DNA of 23,090 bases from Pseudopedobacter saltans. Its GTDB lineage: Bacteria; Bacteroidota; Bacteroidia; Chitinophagales; Chitinophagaceae. The notes below the pieces were generated by a model. It searched no databases, was not told the DNA's origin, and saw only the letters and a program-made list of their open reading frames with translations. Positions 7,676-15,724 of the stretch are shown here, one piece after another. The stretch spans positions 1 to 23,090 of the forward strand of contig QFOI01000011.1 of assembly GCA_003241175.1 (NCBI GenBank), read 5' to 3'. How positions within the stretch are numbered: the first letter of the stretch is position 1; every line of letters starts with the position of its first letter. The position numbers and the translations under genes are program-made.

Positions 7676-10600
7676 ATGATCGCAGATACTTTTATAAAAC
7701 GGCCAGTGACAGCGATAGTTGTTTCTATCGTGTTGGTGCTCGTGGGTATATTGGCTATGCTGAATTTGCCTATTTCAAAGTTTCCTGACATTACGCCACC
7801 TACGGTTTCCGTAACGGCAAACTATACGGGAGCGGATGCGGTAACAGCGGAACAAACTACAACAACCCAGATTGAAACCAATATCAATGGTTCGCCTGGT
7901 ATGGAATACATGACATCTAACAGTACTTCTACAGGTGCCGTTAGCATATCGGTAACATTTGCAGTAGGTACAAATATTGACGTTGCTACGTTGGACGTTC
8001 AGAACCGTGTGAGTGTTGCACAACCTTCCTTACCGCAAGCAGTTCAACGTCTTGGTGTAACGACCAGAAAACGTAACCCTTCCATATTCATGGCATTAGG
8101 TGTTTATTCTCCTAATGATACGCACTCAGCCGTATTTTTGGGTAACTATACCAACATCTATATCAAAGACGTCATTTTGCGTACACCAGGGGTTGGTGAC
8201 GTATTGACTCGTGCACAGGATTTCAGTATGCGTGTATGGTTGGATCCCGGCAAGTTATCTAAATTAAACATGACGCCTGCTGATGTAACAACGGCCATCA
8301 CTAATCAGAACATGCAGATCGCAGCAGGTTCATTTGGTGGAGTTCCTCAACCAAACAATCAGGCGTTCGAATATACGGTTATCAGTAATGGACGTCTTAA
8401 TACGCCTGAAGAATTTGATAATATAGTTGTCCGTGCAAATGCCAATAATGGTAGTTTGGTTTATTTAAAAGATGTGGGTAGAGTTGAACTTGGAGCTTTT
8501 GACTATACAGCTAATGGCTTCATCGGTCAGCATCCTGCAGCCTTTATGTTGATCTACTTAGCACCAGGCGCAAACGCTTTGGATACATATGATAAGGTTA
8601 TTGAAAACCTTAACAAGATGAAGAAGTCGTTTCCTAGTGATGTCGACTATGCCATTCCATTGGAAACTGCCTCTGTCGTAACGGCATCTATTGATGAAGT
8701 TGTACACACTTTTGTTGAGGCATTGATATTGGTAATCATTGTGGTATTGTTATTCTTACAGAGTTGGCGTGCAACGCTTATTCCTGTATTGGCAATTCCG
8801 GTTACATTGATTGCAACATTTATTTTATTCATTCCATTCGGATTCACGTTAAATACGCTTACGCTTTTCGCCTTTGTATTGGCCATCGGTATCGTAGTGG
8901 ATGATGCGATTGTGGTGGTGGAAGCGGTGCAACACTATCTGGATCACAATGATATGGGAGCTCGAGAGGCCACAGAGCGAGCGATGAAAGATATATCTGC
9001 ACCAGTTATTGCCATTGCCTTGATTTTGGCTGCGGTATTCGTTCCAGTGAGTTTCATACCGGGCATTTCGGGTAGATTGTACCAACAATTTGCCATGACA
9101 ATTGCCGTATCTGTTTTGATTTCTGCGTTTATCGCCTTGTCCTTGACACCAGCATTGTGTACGTTGATGATGAAACCTACTCAGGACACAAGTCAAAGCC
9201 GTAATCCAATCAATAAGTTCTACAATGCGTTCAACAGATGGTTTGGAAAAATTACCGACAAATATACCAATGCCGTTGCTTGGTTGATCAAAAGAGCATG
9301 GGCTGTTGTAATCGCCCTAGTGGTGATTGTTATTGGAATGGTTTTCTTATTCAAATCAAAACCTGCAGGGTTCTTACCTGTTGAGGATGAAGGTCGTTTA
9401 TTCGTTGCTTATCAGCTACCGGAAGGTTCTTCCATGACTCGTTCCATATCCATGTTGAAAGAAATCATGAAACGAGTTGGAGGTATTCCTGAAGTACGGG
9501 TACTTGGAGGTCTGGGAGGATTCAATGCATTGACATCCGCAGCCAAATCGAATTCAGGTACCATGTTTGTCAGTTTAAAACCTTGGGATGAACGTAAAGG
9601 CAAGAGTGAAACGGCAGCAGCTGTAGTACAAGAAATCAACAAGCGTTGCGCTGATCTGGCAACACAGGCAAGGATCCTTGCCGTTACGCCTCCACCTATT
9701 GATGGCTTGGGTCAATCTTCTGGTTTCACTATTGAAATTTTGCAAACAACAAGTACTGATAGTTTGGGTGCATTTGAAAAAGTTGCCCAAAAATTCCAGA
9801 TGGCAGCTATGCAAAGACCTGAGATTGCTTACGCAATGACCTTCTTTACTTCTCACACACCTGCTTATACGGTAGATGTGGATAGAAATCAGGTTGCCAA
9901 ATATGGTGTGAACATGGGGGATGCATTTGGCGTATTGTCTACTCTATTGGGTAGTACTTACGTAAATGACGTAACCTTGTATGGTCGTAATTTCCGTGTA
10001 ATGGCTATGGCTGACAGTAGTTTCCGTACCAACCCTGAAGTATTTAACCAATACTATGTAAGAAATGCGGCAGGGGGAATGATTCCATTAAGTAGCTTGG
10101 TAACTACTAAATTATCGGAAGCACCTTCAGTTATTAGTCACTATAATATCTACAGAAACATTGAGTTTATCGGTTCTCCAAAACCAGGTTTCAGTAGTGG
10201 TCAAGCCTTGAATGCACTGAAAGAAGTAGCAGCGCAAACTCTTCCAAATGGTTATGACTATGAATTCTCAGCGATGAGCCGAGAGGAATTAAGTGCAGGT
10301 AACTGGACGATGTACGTGTTCATTGCATCTTTTGTATTTGTATTCCTGTTCATGGCTGCCTTGTACGAAAGTTGGGCAATACCATTTGCGGTTATCTTGG
10401 CCGTGCCTATTGGTATATTTGGTTCTATTTTGACATTAACATTTACGCCTACGTTGGTCAATGATATATACTTCAAGATTGGTTTGCTGACCGTAATTGG
10501 TTTGGCGGCTAAGAATGCCATCTTGATTGTTGAGTATGCCAAAGAGCGACTAGACTTGGAAGGTATGCCAATCGTGGAAGCAACGTTACAAGCCGTATCC

Positions 10601-10873
10601 TTACGTCTTCGTCCGATCATGATGACATCGCTTGCGTTCATATTGGGGGTATTGCCACTTGCATTTGCAACTGGTGCAGCTTCTGTAGCGCGTAGCACTT
10701 TGGGATGGACAGTATGTGGAGGTATGATCGCCGCATCGTCTATTGCGATTTTCGTAGTACCTGTTCTGTTTGTCTTGATTGCTCGTCTTGCTTATAGTGA
10801 AGAAGATCTTAGAAAACTAAGAATCAAACACGAAGAGTCAAAAGATGGTAGTAGTCACACGACTGCACACTAG
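7676..10873 (+). CDS. RND-family multidrug efflux pump, HAE1 type (AcrB/MexB-like)
   Basis: Inner-membrane proton-driven exporter. The start MIADTFIKRPVTAIVVSIVL is the classic HAE1 N terminus (F.RP followed by TM1), and PISKFPDITPPTVSVTANYTGA follows as expected. TM4 carries the proton-relay pair D409-D410 in GIVVDDAIVVVEAV, and TM10 has the matching K946 in GLAAKNAILIVEYAKE, so the relay is intact. Two large periplasmic loops and the internal repeat give the usual 12-TM layout. The 1065 residues are slightly longer than AcrB (1049). It is last in the operon and followed by a strong terminator. HAE1 pumps export hydrophobic and amphiphilic compounds; I cannot tell the substrates here. Confidence 0.96.
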   Translation: MIADTFIKRPVTAIVVSIVLVLVGILAMLNLPISKFPDITPPTVSVTANYTGADAVTAEQTTTTQIETNINGSPGMEYMTSNSTSTGAVSISVTFAVGTNIDVATLDVQNRVSVAQPSLPQAVQRLGVTTRKRNPSIFMALGVYSPNDTHSAVFLGNYTNIYIKDVILRTPGVGDVLTRAQDFSMRVWLDPGKLSKLNMTPADVTTAITNQNMQIAAGSFGGVPQPNNQAFEYTVISNGRLNTPEEFDNIVVRANANNGSLVYLKDVGRVELGAFDYTANGFIGQHPAAFMLIYLAPGANALDTYDKVIENLNKMKKSFPSDVDYAIPLETASVVTASIDEVVHTFVEALILVIIVVLLFLQSWRATLIPVLAIPVTLIATFILFIPFGFTLNTLTLFAFVLAIGIVVDDAIVVVEAVQHYLDHNDMGAREATERAMKDISAPVIAIALILAAVFVPVSFIPGISGRLYQQFAMTIAVSVLISAFIALSLTPALCTLMMKPTQDTSQSRNPINKFYNAFNRWFGKITDKYTNAVAWLIKRAWAVVIALVVIVIGMVFLFKSKPAGFLPVEDEGRLFVAYQLPEGSSMTRSISMLKEIMKRVGGIPEVRVLGGLGGFNALTSAAKSNSGTMFVSLKPWDERKGKSETAAAVVQEINKRCADLATQARILAVTPPPIDGLGQSSGFTIEILQTTSTDSLGAFEKVAQKFQMAAMQRPEIAYAMTFFTSHTPAYTVDVDRNQVAKYGVNMGDAFGVLSTLLGSTYVNDVTLYGRNFRVMAMADSSFRTNPEVFNQYYVRNAAGGMIPLSSLVTTKLSEAPSVISHYNIYRNIEFIGSPKPGFSSGQALNALKEVAAQTLPNGYDYEFSAMSREELSAGNWTMYVFIASFVFVFLFMAALYESWAIPFAVILAVPIGIFGSILTLTFTPTLVNDIYFKIGLLTVIGLAAKNAILIVEYAKERLDLEGMPIVEATLQAVSLRLRPIMMTSLAFILGVLPLAFATGAASVARSTLGWTVCGGMIAASSIAIFVVPVLFVLIARLAYSEEDLRKLRIKHEESKDGSSHTTAH

Positions 10874-10892
10874 TAAATAGTGGTTATAAAAG

Positions 10893-10924
10893 ATAAAGGC
10901 GGTTCCAGATTGGACCGCCTTTAT
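10893..10924. terminator. Bidirectional terminator between the RND operon and ytxJ
   Basis: Bases 10893-10903 (ataaaggcggt) pair perfectly with 10914-10924; two further C/G pairs are possible within the ten-base loop. The stem begins 20 bases after the pump stop. Both outer sides are A/T-rich, with TTTATT reading rightward and ATCTTTTATAA reading leftward. It lies between two convergent genes and can serve both. Confidence 0.85.
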
Positions 10925-10946
10925 TCTATACTAAAATCAAAAAAAA

Positions 10947-11279
10947 TTAAGAAAGATGCTCCTCTAGTTCATCGGAAGTAATATCAAAATGATCAGCATC
11001 ATATGTTGCTTTTTCATCTTTTATAATGATAACCTGAGGAGATTCGTGCTGTACCTGCAATGTTTCGGCAATACTATTGGAAATGTCCCTATTGGCAATT
11101 AAATCCAAATAATAATAATTCGCATTTTCGGGAAGACTATTTGCTCTTTCCATTCTATTCCAAACTGTTTTGCTGATACTGCAACGAGTACTGTGTTTGA
11201 ATATAACCTGATTTTTTTCTTTCGATTTTTCCAAAATCTCTTTTAATTGAGATTCAGAGTTTAATTCTTTCCATTCCAT
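10947..11279 (-). CDS. ytxJ: YtxJ-like monothiol protein of the bacillithiol system
   Basis: Small cytoplasmic thioredoxin-fold protein of 110 residues, the usual YtxJ length. IFKHSTRCSISKTVWNRME (about 26-44) carries the family's single active-site Cys (C33) in the TRCSIS context, replacing the CxxC of thioredoxin. The family is linked to bacillithiol, the low-molecular-weight thiol of many Bacillota and Bacteroidota, and probably removes bacillithiol from mixed disulfides. ESPQVIIIKD (about 79-88) supplies the cis-Pro strand. It is a single gene, divergent from mpl. A TAATTTTG box, a perfect TAnnTTTG match, lies upstream on the minus strand (11313-11306), but I see no clear -33 partner. Confidence 0.85.
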   Translation of the reverse strand: MEWKELNSESQLKEILEKSKEKNQVIFKHSTRCSISKTVWNRMERANSLPENANYYYLDLIANRDISNSIAETLQVQHESPQVIIIKDEKATYDADHFDITSDELEEHLS

Positions 11280-11323
11280 AATGTCAATATTATTTTATGA
11301 TTAGGCAAAATTAATGCATCGTA

Positions 11324-11356
11324 TTTTTTGATTTGTCCTATTTTATACAAACTTTG
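11324..11356 (+). promoter_or_regulatory. Candidate promoter for the mpl operon
   Basis: TTTTTTG at 11324-11330, 18 bases, then AAACTTTG at 11349-11356, one mismatch from TAnnTTTG. Predicted transcription starts near 11363, giving a leader of about 17 bases before the ATG at 11380. Confidence 0.45.
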
Positions 11357-11379
11357 CAAACACAAAGAAAATCGTATTT

Positions 11380-12744
11380 ATGAAAATACATTTTATATCC
11401 ATTGGAGGTAGCGTTATGCACCAATTGGCCATATCACTACACAGAAAAGGTTATACTGTTACTGGTTCTGACGACGAAATATTCGAACCAGCCAAATCAA
11501 ATCTAGAAAAAGAAAACTTACTTCCTGCCAATATAGGCTGGGATCCTGATTTTATTACATCCGATCTTGATGCAGTCATATTGGGGATGCACGCACGCGA
11601 AGACAACCCTGAATTGATCAAAGCTAGAGAATTGGGCCTCAAAATCTACTCTTTCCCCGAATACATATACGAGGAAAGTAAGGACAAAAAAAGAGTGGTT
11701 ATCGGAGGAAGTCATGGCAAGACAACTACCACTTCCATGATCATGCACATTTTGAAAGTAGCGCACCAACAGTTTGATTACATGGTGGGAGCTCATTTAG
11801 AAGGTTTTGATTTCAGTGTGAAAATTACAGATGCACCGTTGATTATATGCGAGGGTGACGAATATCCGGCTAGTACACTCAACAAACATCCAAAATTCCA
11901 TTTTCTTTTTCCACATATTGCGGTCATCACAGGTATTGCGTGGGATCACATCAATGTATTCCCAACATTTGACATCTATCTTGAACAGTTCCGCATATTC
12001 ATTGACAAAATTGAAAAAGGTGGAACCCTGATCTACAATATGACCGATCCTGTGTTGTCTGATCTTGTCCAAAAGCACAAAAGAAACGACATCCAATACA
12101 AACCTTACGATCTACCCACTCATCGGATTGCAGATGGTATTACCTATGTCTCTTTTGACAGTATGGAGACGCCGTTAAAAGTCTTCGGCGACCATAACCT
12201 TCTCAATCTGCACGCCGCATATCTTGTTACAAAAGAACTTGGTATCGACACGGAAACTTTTTTAAGTGCGGCTACTACATTTACGGGTGCAGCGAAACGG
12301 TTGGAGCTTGTTAACAGAAATGTACAAACCAATATCTATAGAGATTTTGCCCACGCTCCAAGTAAAGTGAAAGCCTCTATCAATGCGGTAAAAGATCAAT
12401 ACCCTGAGCGTCAATTGATTGCAGTACTTGAACTGCATACATACAGCAGTCTCAATGTCAATTTCATGCAGCAGTATAAAGGCGCTATGGAAAAAGCAGA
12501 TAAAGCAGTCGTCTTTTATGCCAAACATGCGTTAGAAATAAAGCACATGCCCGATCTCCCAACTGAAAAAGTCATCGAAGGTTTTGACAAAAAAGATCTT
12601 GTTGTATTGACACACAAAGAAGATTTGGAAAAATGGCTCAGGGAGCAACACTACCGAAATGCCAATCTTTTATTGATGAGTAGTGGAGACTATGATGGTA
12701 TGAATATCCCAGAATTAACTAAATACATCCTAAACAAAGACTAG
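11380..12744 (+). CDS. mpl: UDP-N-acetylmuramate:L-alanyl-gamma-D-glutamyl-meso-diaminopimelate ligase (Mpl)
   Basis: Cytoplasmic Mur-ligase family enzyme that joins recycled murein tripeptide to UDP-MurNAc, returning it to peptidoglycan synthesis. The N terminus MKIHFISIGGSVMHQLAISL is the nucleotide-binding Mur ligase fold, and SDDEIFEP and ILGMHAREDNPEL are Mpl-like variants. The ATP loop is GSHGKTTTT (110-118, Lys114), and EGDEYPAST with AWDHINVFP follows. The C-terminal ligase domain shows FAHAPSKVKASINAVK, where MurC would usually have Y.HHP.E. These differences from MurC and the 454-residue length support Mpl. It heads a probable operon with the exonuclease (31 bases apart) and the glycosyltransferase. 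Mpl implies meso-diaminopimelate in the cell wall. Confidence 0.9.
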   Translation: MKIHFISIGGSVMHQLAISLHRKGYTVTGSDDEIFEPAKSNLEKENLLPANIGWDPDFITSDLDAVILGMHAREDNPELIKARELGLKIYSFPEYIYEESKDKKRVVIGGSHGKTTTTSMIMHILKVAHQQFDYMVGAHLEGFDFSVKITDAPLIICEGDEYPASTLNKHPKFHFLFPHIAVITGIAWDHINVFPTFDIYLEQFRIFIDKIEKGGTLIYNMTDPVLSDLVQKHKRNDIQYKPYDLPTHRIADGITYVSFDSMETPLKVFGDHNLLNLHAAYLVTKELGIDTETFLSAATTFTGAAKRLELVNRNVQTNIYRDFAHAPSKVKASINAVKDQYPERQLIAVLELHTYSSLNVNFMQQYKGAMEKADKAVVFYAKHALEIKHMPDLPTEKVIEGFDKKDLVVLTHKEDLEKWLREQHYRNANLLLMSSGDYDGMNIPELTKYILNKD

Positions 12745-12775
12745 AGCTATCCACTTTGTTATTATTTTTCTTTTT

Positions 12776-13546
12776 ATGAACATAGAACTTAAAAGACCAC
12801 TCGCATTCATAGACCTAGAAACAACAGGCGTAAACATAAGTCAAGATCGCATTGTTGAGCTCGCGATAGTAAAGGTAATGCCCAATGGAGAATTGATACA
12901 GAAACGTAAGCTCATCAACCCTGAAATGTCTATCCCAAAATCATCATCCGATATCCATGGTATCACGGATGAGATGGTAAAAGATGCTCCTACATTCAAA
13001 CAAGTTGCCAACGAGATACGCCAATTTTTGGAAAATGCCGATCTTGGAGGATACAACAGCAATAAATTTGACATCCCAATGCTGGTTGAAGAATTTTTGC
13101 GTGTAGGTTTAGATTTTTCTTTGAAAAATGTCAAACTTATCGATGCTCAAAAGATATTCTTTATGAACGAGCCTCGCAACCTTACTGCTGCTTATAAGTT
13201 TTATTGTCAAAAGGATTTGGTAGGCGCACATGGTGCATTGGCAGACGTAATTGCAACTTGGGAGGTTTTGGACGCGCAGGTAGAGCGCTACCCACATATT
13301 GGAAAAACAGTGGAAAGTATTTTACATTACACTGGCGAAGAAGATATAGTGGATTTTGCAAAAAGAATGATTAAACAAAAAGGGGTAGAGATTTTTAATT
13401 TTGGTAAGTATAAAGGACAAGCGGTAGCAGACGTCTTGAAAAAAGAACCACAATACTACGATTGGATGATGAAAAGCGATTTTTCCCTAGACACTAAGGA
13501 AAAACTCACGGAGATATACAATCGTACATTATTAAGAAAACTATAG
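12776..13546 (+). CDS. DEDDh 3'-5' exonuclease (DnaQ-like) with C-terminal extension
   Basis: DnaQ-superfamily exonuclease, acting on DNA or RNA 3' ends. All catalytic residues are visible: D13 and E15 in FIDLETTG (Exo I), D99 in YNSNKFDIPML (Exo II), H152 and D157 in AHGALADVIAT (Exo III). This fits DEDDh enzymes such as the DNA polymerase III epsilon subunit. After the roughly 175-residue nuclease core comes a separate segment with FNFGKYKGQAVADVL and PQYYDWMMKSDF (about 206-236), which looks like the small DUF3820-type module found on some stand-alone exonucleases. I see no polymerase-binding evidence, so it may be a repair or RNA-processing enzyme rather than the replicative proofreader. 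It sits between mpl and the glycosyltransferase gene, 48 bases before the latter. Confidence 0.88.
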   Translation: MNIELKRPLAFIDLETTGVNISQDRIVELAIVKVMPNGELIQKRKLINPEMSIPKSSSDIHGITDEMVKDAPTFKQVANEIRQFLENADLGGYNSNKFDIPMLVEEFLRVGLDFSLKNVKLIDAQKIFFMNEPRNLTAAYKFYCQKDLVGAHGALADVIATWEVLDAQVERYPHIGKTVESILHYTGEEDIVDFAKRMIKQKGVEIFNFGKYKGQAVADVLKKEPQYYDWMMKSDFSLDTKEKLTEIYNRTLLRKL

Positions 13547-13594
13547 CATATTCTTCTACCAAACTCTTTTACTTTTACACAATAACTCAATCTT

Positions 13595-14344
13595 TTGGAA
13601 AAACTCGTCATTATTCCTACATACAACGAGAAGGATAACATTGCGGCAATCATAGAAGCAGTAAACAAACTGGACAAAGGCTACCACGTACTTATTATTG
13701 ACGACGGTTCTCCTGATGGCACAGCTGATATTGTAAAAGAATTGATAGCCAATACTTATCCAGACCAACTTTTTTTGGAAGAACGAAAAGGGAAACTTGG
13801 TCTTGGAACTGCGTACATACATGGTTTTAAATGGGCTTTGGCACGCAATTATCAATACATATTTGAGATGGATGCCGACTTTTCACATAATCCACAAGAC
13901 TTGGAACGCCTCTATGAAGCTTGCAAATATCAAGGCGGCGACATGGCAGTTGGCAGCCGTTACGTTCCTGGTGGAAAAATCGAAAACTGGCCATTAGAAC
14001 GTAAGATCTATTCCAAAGGAGGAGCTATCTACACGCGTCTAATAACCTGGATTCCTGTTCACGATCCTACAGCAGGCTTTGTTTGTTACACATACAAAGT
14101 ATTGGATGCCATCAATTTTGATGCAATCAATTTTGTTGGTTATGCCTTTCAGGTGGAAATGAAATTTGCTACTTGGAAATTGAAATTCAAGATCATAGAA
14201 GTGCCCATCACTTTCATTGATCGTCAACTTGGAGTCAGCAAGATGAACAAAGGAATCCTTAAGGAAGGAATTCTTGGCGTGTTAAAACTACAATGGCAAA
14301 GCCTTTTTAAGCGTTACAGCAAAAAAGTCAAGGTAAATAGCTGA
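13595..14344 (+). CDS. Polyprenol-phosphate mannosyltransferase-like family 2 glycosyltransferase (DPM1-like)
   Basis: Family 2 (GT-A) glycosyltransferase that probably moves a sugar, often mannose, from a nucleotide sugar to polyprenyl phosphate at the inner face of the membrane. Motifs run in order: IPTYNEKDNI (7-16), DDGSPDGT (36-43) for nucleotide binding, the metal-binding D93-A-D95 in EMDADFSHNP, VGSRYVPGG (119-127), DPTAGFVCY (157-165), and VPITFIDRQLGVSKM near the C terminus. There is no membrane anchor, as in the short DPM1 type (249 residues here). The start must be TTG at 13595: an in-frame TAA lies at 13583-13585 and the first beta strand and IPTYNE motif follow at once. Sugar and acceptor are not provable from sequence; it could feed lipoprotein or S-layer glycosylation. 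Confidence 0.88.
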   Translation: MEKLVIIPTYNEKDNIAAIIEAVNKLDKGYHVLIIDDGSPDGTADIVKELIANTYPDQLFLEERKGKLGLGTAYIHGFKWALARNYQYIFEMDADFSHNPQDLERLYEACKYQGGDMAVGSRYVPGGKIENWPLERKIYSKGGAIYTRLITWIPVHDPTAGFVCYTYKVLDAINFDAINFVGYAFQVEMKFATWKLKFKIIEVPITFIDRQLGVSKMNKGILKEGILGVLKLQWQSLFKRYSKKVKVNS

Positions 14345-14430
14345 TATTCCTACAATTACAATAGAATTTTTAGAAAAAGATGGACGTTTCAACAAATATA
14401 TTGTTATCGTTTGTTAATTTGCATTTAAAT

Positions 14431-14461
14431 AAAAAGGGCCCCAGACTGAACAGTCAGGGCC
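14431..14461 (-). terminator. Probable terminator, best read on the minus strand
   Basis: GGCCC at 14437-14441 and ACTG at 14445-14448 face CAGT at 14451-14454 and GGGCC at 14457-14461, giving an imperfect GC-rich stem with one A/A mismatch, one bulged C and a small loop. On the minus strand it is followed at once by five Ts and then an AT-rich stretch. It would therefore end transcripts of the batA operon about 260 bases after the batA stop. On the plus strand there is no T tract, so it would be weak for the glycosyltransferase unit. Confidence 0.6.
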
Positions 14462-14483
14462 GTCACTTCTAAATTTTAAGAAA

Positions 14484-14513
14484 CACACAATTATCTTTAA
14501 AAATAATAGTGTG
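14484..14513. other. Imperfect 11-bp stem-loop
   Basis: CACACAATTAT at 14484-14494 pairs with ATAATAGTGTG at 14503-14513, with one A/A mismatch and an eight-base loop. Neither side has a strong T tract. It may be a 3'-end structure or part of a small RNA; nothing more can be said from sequence. Confidence 0.5.
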
Positions 14514-14720
14514 CTATATATTTACGATTTTATCTAAAAGTAAGATATTCATATTCTTACTCAATACAAAATCTAATAATGAACCATAACTGTCGGGAAA
14601 ATATATGCTTTATTCATAGGTAGAATTTGATCAAATAGGTTTTTCAATCAAAAGAATAAATTATAAATATCCTTCCGCTAGCACAAAAATAAGGTAAAGG
14701 TATTAAACTTAAAAAAAAAA

Positions 14721-15722
14721 TTACGGGAATCTAAAAAATACTGTACTACGCAACAAAAGTTCCAATAGAAGTAACAAAACTGCCAAAAATAACCAAGGGC
14801 GATACAATTCTACATATCGATTGTAGGTTTTAATCTCAATTTTAGACTTCTCCAATTGATTGATATTTTGATAAACACCAGCTAACGCATTGTTATCTGT
14901 TGCCCTAAAGTATTTACCACCTGTGGCCGCCGCCATCTGTTCCAGTAATCCTTCATTGAATTCAAGTTTGCGTTTACCATTACCTCCGTTGGCACCTGCA
15001 TTAGGATCGTCCACTTCTTGCATACTCCCAACACCAATAGTATACACTTTTATACCATAGGTTTTGGCCATGTTAACTGCCACATCCGGAGAAATAGCGC
15101 CACCAAAATCTACACCATCCGTTAGCAAAATAATAATTTTACTTTTTGCTTTGGATTGTCTCAATCGATCAACACTCGTAGCTAAACCCGAACCAATCGC
15201 CGTTCCCTCCTCTCCTAACATTCCGGCTTGGATATTGGCAATCTGTTGCAATACCAATGCATGATCAGCAGTAACTGGTGTCAACGTAAAGCTTAGATTA
15301 CTAAATATAGTGATACCAATACGATCTCCAGGACGACCTTCAACGAATTGGGTAGCAACTGCTTTGGAAGCTTCCAATCTGTTGGGATTAAAATCCCTTT
15401 CCGTCATACTTCCACTAATATCAAAACAGAGAACAATATCAATACCGTCACCAGTAGTTTCCGTTTCTACATATTTCTGACGAGGCCTCGCAAGTGCAAC
15501 GATCAACAAAAACAAGGCAAAAATCCTCAACCAAAATGGAAAATTGCTAAATCGGATCTTGCCACTTTTGTAATGGTTAGCGCCTATATAACCGACCTTG
15601 AGGGTTGCTGCTTTTTGGTTTTTCTTTTTAAAATAGAAAAATACCAATACAGGCAGCAGCAACAACAATATCAATACCCAAGGATATGCAAATTCAATAT
15701 GATTTAACCAATTTGTAAGCAT
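14721..15722 (-). CDS. batA: BatA-like VWA-domain membrane protein
   Basis: Inner-membrane protein with a von Willebrand A domain, from the Bacteroidota aerotolerance (Bat) group. Membrane segments lie at about 14-30, 62-78 and 308-325; the VWA domain (about 93-290) faces the periplasm. The metal-binding MIDAS site is complete: D100-I-S102-G-S104, T173 in GEEGTAIGSGL and D201 in LLTDGVD. 'Bat' proteins were linked to oxygen tolerance in Bacteroides; the molecular role is unsettled, and MoxR/VWA pairs are thought to act as chaperone or assembly systems. Its start lies two bases after the upstream stop, so translation is probably coupled. It is the last gene of its operon here, while batB, batC, batD and batE usually follow. 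Confidence 0.9.
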   Translation of the reverse strand: MLTNWLNHIEFAYPWVLILLLLLPVLVFFYFKKKNQKAATLKVGYIGANHYKSGKIRFSNFPFWLRIFALFLLIVALARPRQKYVETETTGDGIDIVLCFDISGSMTERDFNPNRLEASKAVATQFVEGRPGDRIGITIFSNLSFTLTPVTADHALVLQQIANIQAGMLGEEGTAIGSGLATSVDRLRQSKAKSKIIILLTDGVDFGGAISPDVAVNMAKTYGIKVYTIGVGSMQEVDDPNAGANGGNGKRKLEFNEGLLEQMAAATGGKYFRATDNNALAGVYQNINQLEKSKIEIKTYNRYVELYRPWLFLAVLLLLLELLLRSTVFFRFP

Positions 15723-15724
15723 TA

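Larger units (their letters stand above)
14345..14720. other. 376-bp gene-free gap between convergent units, structured
   Basis: No gene is convincing here on either strand. The gap holds three stem-loops: a GC-rich one at 14437-14461, an AT-rich one at 14484-14513, and a weak 7-bp one at 14539-14561. Near the batA stop is a run of ten As (14711-14720), which reads as Ts on the batA strand. A 30-codon plus-strand frame from 14380 runs through the first hairpin, but it looks accidental. Confidence 0.6.

Noticed and set aside
10258..10698. A 146-codon open frame on the minus strand inside the pump gene.
   Set aside because: It mirrors the codon pattern of conserved membrane helices of the pump and has no independent support.
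11380..12744. Calling this gene murC.
   Set aside because: The C-terminal FAHAPSKVKAS motif, the EGDEYPAS stretch and the N-terminal variants match Mpl better than MurC.
14380..14472. A 30-codon plus-strand frame running through the GC-rich hairpin (possible leader peptide).
   Set aside because: No residue run typical of attenuation, no biosynthetic gene follows on that strand, and its coding is explained by the hairpin.
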